Source: Lateolabrax maculatus
Lineage: Eukaryota > Chordata > Actinopteri > Acropomatiformes > Lateolabracidae
Assembly (NCBI GenBank): GCA_031216445.1
Contig: CM062215.1
Coordinates: forward strand, 9,798,501 to 9,862,500
Direction of reading: 5' to 3'
Length of the DNA: 64,000 nt
The notes beneath the pieces are model-generated. The model was not told where the DNA came from, did no database searches, and saw nothing but the letters and a program-made list of their open reading frames with translations. The position numbers and the translations under genes are program-made. Positions 24,805-36,380 of this stretch are shown piece after piece (position 1 is the stretch's first letter; every line of letters starts with the position of its first letter).

Positions 24805-27800
24805 GTAAGAGAGACGGCGATGAAAGGTCGAGAAAGGGTCGAGACAACTCTGAAACGAGTCACAAAAGAAACGGCTGCATTTCACGGCGGTTATGACTGA
24901 TGATATAAAACTTTATTGATCCCTGCAGGGAAACTCTTTTTTTCCCCCCTCCACTTCCACAGTGCCCTCTGTGGAGCACTAAAGTAGGCAGGAGTCTTGC
25001 TTGCTCTTCAGCTGGGTTCAAAACAAAACTGGAGCCGCATGACTACCCCTCGCTGCCCCCAAGCTTTGCACAGGTTAACATTAGCACCATGCCCATAAAT
25101 GTAATCATATAACTACAAGCTCAAGCTCATAAGTATTCCCCTCGGGTGTAAGGGCAAATAGGTTTTTCCACTGACATTAATCACCAAGATTAAAGATTAA
25201 AAAGGAAGTTTAATTATTCACTCCTTTTCCGTCTCTCTCTCCATGCTTTCAGTGCTGTTATTAGGCCTTGTGCTCTTTGATGATTTGATTTAAGTTTGTT
25301 GTTTGGGAGGCAGTGGCAGCTGGAGAAATATTGCTGCTCCAACAGGTGCCAGTAATTATACCCACGACTGGCACGGGGTGGACAAGTTCCTAATACATTT
25401 TTAATGCCTTCACGTGACCCTCCAAGATAAAGGCGGATTTTAATGGCTTAATAAGCGGAGCATTATGAATGAGGGAGATAGAGAAAGAGCATGACGCAGT
25501 GATTGTTAACCCCTCTTAACCTTGTTTATGGGTTGCATATTTGCGCCACACAAGTCTTTTGTCTTTGGAGAGGTGAGCGCTGGTCTGCATAATGCGGCCT
25601 CGCTCGGCTTTCTGAGAGCCCAACCTCCGTGTTCATGAATATTCGAGGGAGAGGGGCACTTGGCATGATTAGGAGAGGGATAACAGGGAGTGGCCTCAAA
25701 TTATTAAGGAGCTCAGTGGAAATTAGTACAGCTTAATTTTGCAGAGCGTGGTAGTGTTTGTCCCAATACCCAAACATGACAGCTAAATCAAATATATCCG
25801 TCTCATATCCCTCTATATCCCTACTCAACGACTTCTGTTGTGTTTAACTCTATCACCCATTGGGAACACTGATCAAGCATCCTGTTTATATGTAATGAGA
25901 AACTGCCATTGTATCCTTGCTTCTGACTGATGAGCGCACTCATCCCGAGACACGCTGATGGCCATATAAATGATATGTTTTCCTGGACTCCCGCTGTATC
26001 ATCAAAAACACAGCCAAACTAATTTTCTGCTGAGATGCTCAAAAGCAACGGCAAACCTACACATCTACCTCATGCTGTTCAAGAAAATTAGCCGTTTTCT
26101 CATTTATTACCTCGTTTCTTCTTCCTGTTTCACTTGCCGGAGCTCCATCTCCACACGCATGATGATTAGATCCCCGGCTAAAAATACCTATCATTAATTT
26201 ACATCATGACAAACTTCGAAAGTGCTGCGTTTCTCTTCCTCTCTCCCCCTTATTTCCCTTTCTCCCTGTCTCCCTCTCCCCGCTTTATCCTTCATCCCTC
26301 ATAAACACATGAGGTATGGGGCTGTTTTAATGAGGACAGAGTGGACAGATCCCCGGCCACAGAGCCACTGGGGACCTCCGCCGCAAATCCAGCGTCGTTA
26401 TCAATTCGGCGGCGTCCTCTTCAAAAGGCCCCAATGCGGAATCCTAAACACTTTAGTGCTTTGTTCTACTATCCCCTTCAGAAATTCCCCAAAAGCTTCC
26501 ATTATGCCTTATTCTGCGGTTACACTGCAGAAATGCTGATGTTCTGTCCACCCTGGAAACGTTTCAAATGCCTTTCTGTAAAGAATCTGCGGTGAAATTG
26601 CTGACAATCCCACGCCTTGTCCTCTGGTAGCATCATGGATCACAATGCTGATATTCCATTTGATGTTCCCTCTCTACCTGACGTGTGAGAGCCTTCATAC
26701 ATCCTCCGACTGCACTCACCAACCTGCAGCTGCGGCACATCCCGTTAAAATCACAGCTTTGTAGCTCTCGTGGTGTTAAAGAAGTGTGCAGAGATAGTCA
26801 GCATTTAAAGAGTTTGAAGGTGCTCAATGCCACCGTAAGCGTGTTGGGCTATCCAAGGCCCAGCTACTTCCAAGGCCAAGCAGCATGTTTAACTATCTAC
26901 TATACATTAGTTTGTGGGGTTACAGGTTTTCTTGACTGACACATCCACTGTGCACTATTTGTGGAAGCAGATCTTGGACGCTATCAGAGTTTTAGGTTGA
27001 ACTTGGCGGATGTCTTGCAGAGGACCAAACTGTCCAATTGTGCAATTTGGATACGTCCAATATTAATAAATACTGTAAGTACTGTGCACTAGTACTTATA
27101 ATACCAGGACTAACTAGCTCTACACTGCAATACAAGAACTATGTTTCTTTATTTCCATGTCTTATATGAAAACATTAAAATATATAAGTACAGTACATGC
27201 AAACAAAAACATGCAAAAAACCGACTGATGCAGAACTAATTCAGAACTGCTAACTACTTTTACTGAAACATGCTTTTTTCCATCTTACTTTCCTGTATAT
27301 GCGTCCACACGGGAGCTGCGGTGTGAAAAATAGGTTGAGGGGGGTGTCCAGGGTCATGTGCTGTGGTGAGTGGCACGCAGCTGATGGCTCTGTTATTGAG
27401 GTCTGAGAGGCCAGGGTTGGAGGACCAATGATTGAAGAGGCAGTGTGTGAAATAAGGAATAACTTGTTCTTGCTGGAGACAGATAACACGGTGAGAAAAC
27501 GTGAAAATAGTCAAACTGGATGTGCTACTGTCACATAATCATTGTGAGAGAGGGGTCTGGCAAACTAGGATATTTAAAGTATTTCTTTACTAAATTATTA
27601 ATAACCATCCCACAGTGATGAATTAGTTTACAAAAATGATGTATACAAAAGGTTTCAAAGCTTTTCACAGCAAAAGAAATTCACTCATATACATGACTTC
27701 TTTAGGTTACATCACTGCAATAGTGTGTCAATTTAGTAAGGAACAAATAACATAATAACATCATTTAATCTGAGCGGGCTGATAAGCATTCTGCAGGAGA

Positions 27801-28440
27801 GTGTAAACAGAGGGTTTTTTACTGTCCTAACACAAAGTAAACCGAGGGGTTGTTTGCTACAGTACACAGTTAAAGCACAGAAGTCACCACGGCACTGTGT
27901 GTGTGCGCACACAGCTATAGACAGTCCATCCATCTGGGAATGTACGTTTTTGCAGCCCCCGTACGGTCATTAATGCAAACTAAACAGTTTAAGAATAACT
28001 TTGCAAAATGACGATTATCTTCGGTGCATTAAACTGTCAAATTACGCATTCTGTGAGCAGAGGAGTGTGGATGTATACTGTGTCTGTCTCTGTGCAGTGT
28101 TGTACTGAGGGAGGTGGTGGAGAGTAATTCAAGCTACAATTAATTGTTGTTTAATTTACCCCTATTGGTATATAAAACATATTTATTAAGTTAGTTATTG
28201 GATTCTTTAGAAGAACATGCACTCTATCTTGGACATAAATGGGTACATAAAATTACTTTTATGTCGGTGAAATTTTATGTTGTGCCTACTGAGTTGTGAT
28301 TAAGATTTCCTTTGTTGCTAAATTGCTTTGGAGAAAATGCAAAATTAATCAGGTGATTTTTCTCTTTGATATACAGTCAACTAATTCTTTTTAGTACAAG
28401 ATCTGATTACGTGCATCCTTTGTTAATCGGCCCTAGTTAT

Positions 28441-29001
28441 TGTGATGGAAATCTTAGAGCTGGTTCACTCTGACAAGAAGTTTCAGGAGACCGGGATGTC
28501 TTACACAGGAATATTTATTGAAGCTCGATCGAGGAGAAAAGGGAAACACCACGTGTGAATCACAGCGTACTGCTACCCAAATCTGAAGATGGTGTCCTGA
28601 AGCTCAGTATTTAACCCTCCCCAGAACTGATAAGTTCCGCTATATCCAAATAAGGTTATTCCTAACTCAGCCTGGCATGTGTGATGACTCTATTGGATAT
28701 CTGATCCAAACAAGGAAAGACGTCAACCATTTCTGTCCTAGCAACAGCATAGCCTCTCTACAGTCTCTCTTATTCAGCGCCAACAACCAGGCTCCAGCCT
28801 GTTGTGTCTAAACCCGAAAACAGAAGATATCTAGCAGACCTTGGTCTACCAGAGGCCAGAGCCAACTCGGCCTTGTCAGGCACACAGAGTGAGACAGGAG
28901 AACAGAGACAAACACTTGACCTGACCTGTGAAGCACTGTCTTAATTTATCTTTAACTTACAAGAGGGAAGTTTAACATACAAGAAGGAAAATTCCTTCAC
29001 A
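28441..29001 (-). mobile_element. solo LTR of an LTR retrotransposon or endogenous retrovirus
   Basis: The 561-bp element begins TGTGATGG and ends CTTCACA, giving TG..CA termini with inverted TGTGA/TCACA. It is flanked by perfect 5-bp direct repeats GTTAT at 28436-28440 and 29002-29006. On the minus strand an AATAAA signal lies at 28519-28514, about 75 bases from the 3' end, and a TTAAATA box sits about 100 bases before it, as in a U3-R-U5 arrangement. There is no internal gag, pol or env sequence and no second LTR nearby, so it is a recombined solo LTR. The exact family (Gypsy/ERV-like) is not determined. Confidence 0.8.
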
Positions 29002-30189
29002 GTTATAAAAGTCCCTTTTTTAGTCTTTCTTAATAACAACTTTTGTATCAGCAACCATGGGATTTACAGACTTGACTCTATATGGATAAAAAGTGCTCAT
29101 ACATTCACAGTACTACTGTTATGATCATGTTATGATTTGATGTTATCCTGGAACATGTGTAAGCCGGTAATGCCTTTCCCTGTATTATTGATGAGCAAGT
29201 GAACCATGGGGTCACGAAATTATCAGTAGCCAGCAGATTCAATTAATTATATCGCACCAGGCTCCCATCAGAGTGTCCCTCTGCACACTCCTCTCAGCAT
29301 CAGGTGTTTAGCATAGTGTGAGCAGTGGGCTGCATTGGACACCAGTGTGACAAAGTAGAAAGGGTGAAATTAATTCTTCCTCCTCTATGGCGTCCCTCCA
29401 ACTAGGCCTAGGATGCATTTGAAAACTAAAAAGGGGCCCGCACATCAGAAAAAAGTATAAAACCTGGAGGGACTGTGCAGATAATGGTAACATGTTCTGC
29501 TCTGGTGCAACTGTGTAAGCGCTGAACACCCCTCTGCACCGCTGTCACCAAGACACCGTGCTCTTTGTTCATTGCACCTGGCGATTAAAATGATTATTTC
29601 CGTTCTGTGTAGCGTGTGAGGTGAGATTCAGCTCCGAGCGGAGGACAAAAGGTCTTCCTCTACGGATGTTTTATTCAACCCGACGTCCTATTCATGGAAA
29701 GACGCCTGAGTGGCAGCAGAGTATCAAATGGCATTCTTCAGTAATATTCAGTGTAATGCTCGTCTGATGTGTGGAACTTGGTCAAGGTTAGAAAACAATG
29801 AACGAGTGTTGTAGCTCAATATCTACCTGCTGCTGTCAATTAACGCCCACAATAACAAGCATCCTACTGTCAGTCTCTCCAATTTTCTGCCTGTTTTCTG
29901 GGCTCCATTAAGGTTTACTTCTCTTTCGTCTTCTCTCTTTCTCTGCTCTCTGTATATTCACCTCACATTTTTCCAGCTAGAGTATCTCCTCCAGTCCTTG
30001 TCTTTGTCCCATGTGTCTGCATTCCCATTTGATCAGGATTATCTAACTTTAAGCAATTAATTACAAACTATCAGAGAAGGATCTGAACACTTTTTGGATG
30101 TCTTGTGTGACCAATAGTAACAACCTTGAGAAATGTTAGTGAAGTTTATCGTCTCTTTGCTGCACGGAAACATAATCTTAATTAAAGTT

Positions 30190-30400
30190 AGTGAAGACCT
30201 CGGATCTTAACACGGCATTAGACACTTCTGACAATCTCATTAGAAAACTAGGCTGTCGACTCTCTGAAATGGTTTCAGTTAAACTCCACTGACAGTAAAT
30301 GGCTTGTTTTTTTGTGTGGCGTTCCCCAGGGGTCGTGTCCGGGGCCCCTGGCTGTTTTTGTTTAAGCTACACAAAGATTGTGTTAGTCCCACACATAATA
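30190..30400 (+). mobile_element. degenerate LINE reverse transcriptase fragment
   Basis: A remnant of the GVPQG..GP motif is readable at about 30322-30352 (gttccccaggggtcgtgtcc). It is preceded by a decayed DL..A.DT..N-I-KL block and a WF...L.S-like stretch, as in the finger and palm of non-LTR reverse transcriptases. Several stops and frameshifts are present. Assignment rests on one good motif and approximate neighbours. Confidence 0.5.
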
Positions 30401-30747
30401 CAGTGACTAATCTGCTGACTATCACAGCTTCTCTGACAAAGTGCAGGATAATGTAGCCGTCTCGCAGTAAAAGCTGGTTCTGGCCTCTGTTTTGATGACC
30501 AAGTTAAGCAGCGCAGCATGATGTAGCCTCCAGGTGCGTATCAGACCTTTTAATTACTCATGAGCCAGTGTGCTGCTTCGGATCCTCTGGGATGATGGTC
30601 TGTGGTTTATGGGTGGATTAAAAAGTGCAACTTACAAAGTAGCAGTGTCACCTTGCAATATGATGCAATACAGCAATATTACAAACAACAACACAGTTCT
30701 CTCTTGACATACAAGACCAAGAGCCTACAGTCATTCAAGCAGCTCTG

Positions 30748-31440
30748 TGAGGCTGTATTTATAGGCACTGTGGTGCTTTGAGCCAAATGCTAATGTCAGT
30801 ATGATAATATGCTCACAGTGACATTGCTTATGCTGATGTTTAGCAGGTATTATCACCATCTTTTTAGTTCCGTTTAGTGAGTTTGCATGCTACTATTACC
30901 TGATTGATAACAAGATGAATAATAATATAAAATCAAGTTTGTATATGGTATTTATATCACACGTGTCAAAACCAGAAGTTTTGCACTTTAAAGGAAAAAA
31001 GCAAAAAGCAAAGTCAGCACTAAATACAGAGTACAATTGAGGTGGACGGGAATGCCATTAGTTTTCCAGGTATTTGGTCATTAACCATTTAGACATGAGA
31101 CTGGCGCTAAATGAAAAGTTAATGGATCACCAATGAATTAATCCTGAGGGGAACATAGATGTCCGTTCAACATTACATGACATTCCAGCCAGTAGTTGTT
31201 GGGAAATTTCACTCATTACACCAGAAACGCCAACCAAAGTCATTAGGATTCATCCTTCAGGAACCACAAATGTCTGTACAATATTTTGTGCCAATCCATC
31301 TGGTAGTTGTTGAGCTATTTTACTGGACAAGTTCACATTTTGAGCTCCTGGTTGCACATAAAAAAAAGTCATCACCAAAGTAAGGAAGTTTCTAGGGCAA
31401 TCCATCCAATAGGTGTTGAGATATATCTGGTTAACTGACA
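30748..31440 (+). repeat. long copy of a teleost interspersed repeat
   Basis: Phrases typical of this family appear in order: gtgctttgagccaaatgcta, gctgatgtttagcaggtatt, tcctgaggggaacat, aggattcatcctt and a tandemly reused ccaatccatc..gttgttgag unit. The internal unit occurs three times, at about 31175, 31290 and 31400. It matches copies at 21985 and 4625 within this window. Confidence 0.75.
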
Positions 31441-31472
31441 GTTTTTACACTCCATTTTCTCTCTCTCTACAG

Positions 31473-31625
31473 GTGAGTATGTGGTGATGACAGTGTACTT
31501 TGACCTCAGCAGACGGATGGGTTACTTCACCATCCAGACCTACATCCCCTGTATCCTGACTGTGGTCCTCTCTTGGGTCTCCTTCTGGATCAAAAGCGAC
31601 GCCACGCCTGCAAGGACGGCCCTAG
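31473..31625 (+). CDS. gabrg3: gabrg3 153-bp exon: pre-M1 and transmembrane segment M1
   Basis: The exon is 153 bp, the conserved family size, with acceptor ctctctctacag and donor CTAG|gtacac. It completes Gly149 and encodes residues 150-199 (EYVVMTVYFDLSRRMGYF, then TIQTYIPCILTVVLSWVSFW, then IKSDATPARTAL) plus one base of Gly200. M1 is about residues 165-187 and includes the conserved IPC Pro-Cys. The short M1-M2 linker KSDATPARTALG lines the cytoplasmic mouth and is gamma-3-like; gamma-1 and gamma-2 have KDAVPARTSLG. The family anion-selectivity element PAR at the start of M2 (194-196) is intact. Confidence 0.96.
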
Positions 31626-33399
31626 GTACACTACTGCACCGCCCCTGTAGCTGTGTGGGGGACTGTGGGGAGCATTACTTCATTTCAAAAGGGCTTGTAT
31701 AACTTAATCCTCCTTGGGAGCAGTAATTTGTTGCAATACCTTTTTATATATATATATATATTGCTCTTCTGTTACACCCACCAAATTGGCAGATAACCCC
31801 TTTCTTGCCTGTGAATGATCAGCAGTAGGGAATAGTGTTGATGTCCAATATTTTGTCATCCATTTGCTTTAATTGAAGTGATGGGAATGCTTTCAGCACA
31901 TATTATAAAAGTCTCTGCCACTGCTCATTCAAGCTCTAGATGTGTGAGTCTCATATGAGGAAAATGAATCGGAAGTTGGTGGCCGGATTTAAAGCTTTTT
32001 GGATCATTCCCGTTCAATCTGAGATTTAGGCAGCTTGATAGCGAAAGCAATAATCTCTTTTTTGATTGGTAACTGCAATATTATTATTCCGTCTTTGTTG
32101 CAGTAGTTATTACCGGCAAAAAGCAATCATATTACTGGAACACTTGCACGTCACTCAACATTGTTGTGGAATGAGAGAAGACAACAAATGAAGAAAAAGC
32201 TGTCGTGTACCTCTGTGTGTGTGTCATCCTGCATATCAGCCATTCACAAACATGTCCCACAGTGACTTTAGCTGCACATTGAGCCATCTTTGTAATCAAA
32301 GTCCCCATCAGTGTTGCTTGTTTCCTTTTCTTCCTTTATTGTGGTGTTAATCTTATTTTTCTTTGCATGAGTTGACAATTGTTTTGAATTATCTTCCTCC
32401 CCCACTGCATGCCCACCATTAGCTCATTTGCTTTCCTGTGGATGATGATGTTGCGCTGATGGTCCGTTTTTAAGGTGGAATTCAAGGTAAGTGTCTATTT
32501 CCGTGAGGATATACTGTACAGAGTGAATATAGAGACTGTGTATACACACAATTTGCATATGAAAACATTACCTTAGGCAGAGTATCCAGTCATTTAATGT
32601 TGTTTTTCAAGCAACACTGTCCATACCCATAAAACTTAATTTTACATTTTAGTCGAGTTCGCAAAATTACTATTAATATGATTATTATTTTTAATAATAA
32701 TTACAATAGTTAATTGTTTATTATTTACAATAGAACTATAATAATACTAATACTAAGAAATTTCCATGTTAAAAGGTTAAACTATTAAAAGTTGCACATA
32801 GGTTGTTAGTTAAATAATGCATGGAGGCCCACCTCCACCAGGAAAAGTTTGCTGAGGAGGCAATAAACCCCCAATCTAACACAGCTCCAAACCAACAAAA
32901 ACAAAAAATTAACTAAAACGGTAATCCATCCAATAGTCCAAAGCAGTCTACTGACCAACCAACAGACAGACAGAACCGACCTTAGAGCACCAGCGTGGCT
33001 AAAAATATCAAGAAGCAAAATAAAAGCTTTCAAACTTGAGAGTGGATTATAAAAGCACACAATTTGTCAGAAAAGCAGCCTGACATTCATCCAATTGCTA
33101 GTATTATTTTCTGTTAACCTCCACACCAATAACTCTATGGTTCCAAGGCTCAGCCCCCCTCCACACCATTTGATAATTTGCTATAATCCTAATTAAATTT
33201 ACGGGGTAATTATTCCATAGCTGATTTAACTTAATTGAATGTACTCAAATTGATTTATTTGATACAGTGTGGTGGCTAAGATGGGCAGCTAATGATAAAA
33301 TGAGAAAGCCTAGCCTATTCAAAATGTAACAACTGGATTATGTCCATTAAATCAGCATTTTGACCACTTTACAGTTGTAGCTGCACTGCTCACCAGTTG

Positions 33400-33690
33400 G
33401 GGAATGTAGAATTAATCAAGTGCTGTACTTAATTACAATTTTGACATACTTGTACTTTGAGTATTTCTATTTTATGATACTTTATACTTCTACTCCACTA
33501 CATTTCAGAGGAAAATATTGTACCTTTTACTCCACTCCATTTATCTGACACTTTTTATATATAAAAACATATGATATGCATATATCATATTATGCACTAC
33601 TATACTAGCCTGACTTTTACTTGTAATGGAGTATTTTTTGACTGGTATTTCTACATTTACTTTTTTGAGTACTTCCACCACTGCTGCTCA
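33400..33690. repeat. MITE-like fish repeat (CTTCTACTCCACTACATTT family)
   Basis: It contains the phrase acttctactccactacattt and begins and ends with imperfect inverted termini (cagttggggaatgta; reverse complement of the end cagtggtggaagtac). I recognise this as a widespread teleost interspersed repeat, but the database name is not certain. Confidence 0.65.
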
Positions 33691-36095
33691 CCTACACGAA
33701 ATATCTGTTGTTTTTTGTATTTGGCAGCATCCTGCCCTCATGATTTCCTTTCACTTTTTGCTGTCAAAATTCAGCAGAATACGTGCTGTGGTTCAACAGG
33801 TCAGGTCAATGAAGGGCCATTCATTTTAGGAGGGGTCGCTCTTTTTCTCCCCTGCTGTTACAAATTAAAAGCAACAAACCTAAATGTCCCCTAGATTTCA
33901 CAAACCACACGTACATTTAGCCCCCGAATAAGTCGTACTGTCAACTCCGCCAGAGCAGTTGGGGTTCAACGCAGCGCGCTCTGGCATTTTGGTAATAGTT
34001 GTTAAAGGAGGTTAGACTCTAACTAATTAACCTCCACCACCCAAATTTTCTCACTTGACCCAAGAACTCAACCCGATCCGACCCCTCCCCCCCCCCGTCA
34101 CTTGCGTTGTGGCAGCGCTGAAGTGCTTTAATTCCACTCAGTCCCTCCTGCCCTTCATCAGCCTGCCAGTCAGCCAATATCACAGAAGGTCATCTGGAAC
34201 GTCTCTGTGGTAATAAAGAAGTTATATTGGAGTTCTGTCTCTATTTGTTATCAAGCCCAAAGAAAAAAACTTCACTGATAGCTGAACAATAAAGTCGTCT
34301 CATGTTGAATCCAATTCAATAATAAGCTGGTGTTATTACTCAAGCGTGCGCTGGGCCAAATGGAGCCTTTCCTCTTGTGCTGCTAATGAAAGCTGATCAT
34401 AATGAGAGATTGTGTTGAGTGCGCGTTCTGCTCAGCTCACTTTTTGCTGTTAGGTTGATGAAAGTCGACACTGTGACAGTTGAACATCAAAACAGTGTGA
34501 AGCAGACGAGATCAGGAGAGACAACAACACAAAGGTTTATTTTCAGGGTGTGTTAAGGAATGTGTTTGTAGAAGCTGCAGATAGGTGCTGGAATGCCACT
34601 GCTTTCCTGCTCTTTACCAAACGCTGATTAATAAGGTTTTTAATCTACCTAAGGTCTCATAACTAGTAGATTAAGATACATAGAAGAGGTTTTACTTCAT
34701 ATTAATTTGGTTAGGCTGTAACTGCTTTTTTACCTGTGTAGGTAAAATGTCGGCTCATTACATCACAGTTACAGCTACTGCTGTTTCCTCCAGCTCTCAC
34801 CTTTCTACTGCGGGGGGTAACTTCAAGTGTATCACACTGATCACTGATCATGTCTCTCCATCACACTGTCACTGTCTGTCTGTGTGTCAACACAACAACA
34901 ACCAAAAGCAGTCGAGGCTTACTGTACGTGGGTGGTAGGGGCGTAAATCGTAGGTTTCATTCATTTGCTGATAAGTCCGCCACGATCAATACGAGCCGAT
35001 ATCACACGGCCATTTAACACTATCAGTTCCATTTTTATCAGCATCATCTGACATTTGTACGCCAGTGCTAGCACAAGGGTCAATGGCCTGTTTTTTTTTT
35101 AGGTGCCCGATCAGGTTCATCTTGTTTCCTGAGAAGTTTATCATTTAGCATGTGGCATGCGCTTTGTCTGCTGACCCGTCTTTTCTCCGAAATCCAAAAT
35201 ATTTCCACACTGCTGATTTAATCCCGAGAGGGGAGTAACTATCCTCCTCATCGTCTTTTTCTTCTGCCTGACGCCTGAAACGGTGTTACAGGCAATATCA
35301 TCACTTGCATCGATGATATTGGATCATTGATCACTGAACCGGTGGTGGTGTGCTACATGACGAAAGGCAGGGAGAGGCTTTTGATCTCCCTCAGACAATA
35401 GCGAGCGCAGAAAAGCAAGCTGTCCCGGTCCTGATAAACACCCACATTCAGCTCAACAATGGAAAGTCATTTAGCCTTTCTTCTCTACTACATTGCCCCC
35501 GTTTTGAGGTCAGCCTGAGACTCGATCCCAAGGCTGAAAGGGGACAGGGGTGATAAGAAGAACAGCTGGGCACAAGAGAGGGACAAAACAAGAGTGTAAA
35601 GCAAAGTGAAGGCCTCTGACACGTAGCGGCGGGGAGAAATGTCAGAAGCAGGGAGAGGGATCAGTCGGAAGTCCAAGAAAAAGGCAGGTGATGCCGCTGC
35701 CCGCTGCCCGCAAACCCCTCCACCCCCTCCACCCCCCACACACACCTCAAGGCAGTGCGCCTTGACAAGCTGCTAACATGTTCCAGGTGGTATTTACAAA
35801 GCGCTGTCACTCATCTGCTACTGCTTCAGCGGCAGGACGGCAGCGGGGTGGAAGTAAGAGAGCTGAGCTCAGGTTGATTCCCATTAGACCTCAGTCGCTG
35901 CAGCTCAGATGGATCTTGGCAGAGATGCGGGGGGTTGCTGATGGGAAAATCAACCAATCGCAAGGCACAAGTTGAGGATGGAGAGGGTCAAGGACACCTG
36001 TGACAATGGAGTTAATTGAACTGGGTGGCAACATCCATCATTATGCTATGCAGAGTTTTCCAGGGTCATACAGAATACTGGCCCACAAGTTAATT

Positions 36096-36380
36096 TAAAG
36101 GACCAGTTCACCCCAAACACAAAAAAAACAGATTTCATCCCATCCAAGCACCCTAAAGTCCTCCCTGTGCTGACTTTTTGCCTGTAAATCTTCACACCAC
36201 TTCATCCTTTAAGCTCGACTGAGGTTAATTTCTACAGTAATGGGTTAAGGTTGTTAAACATATGTCATTCTGGGGCATTTTCTGAAACAACCAATTCTGT
36301 TGTTGTTCTTGGGAGGATAGTCTCACTTTTCCACAGTTGTCGCTGGAGCTATTTTAAACCACAGAAATTGCTCGAGTACA
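36096..36380 (+). repeat. fish interspersed repeat fragment (AAAGGACCAGTTCACCC family)
   Basis: Begins taaaggaccagttcacccc and continues through atcccatccaagcaccctaa, a recurrent start of teleost non-autonomous elements. The right end is not defined. Confidence 0.45.

Larger units (their letters stand above)
24805..31472 (+). other. gabrg3 intron (6.7 kb)
   Basis: Bounded by gtaaga and ctctacag. It holds a solo LTR (28441-29001), a degenerate LINE relic (about 30190-30400) and a long interspersed repeat copy (30748-31440) that ends about 30 bases before the next exon. From 24805 to about 28430 I see no gene or known repeat. Confidence 0.85.
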
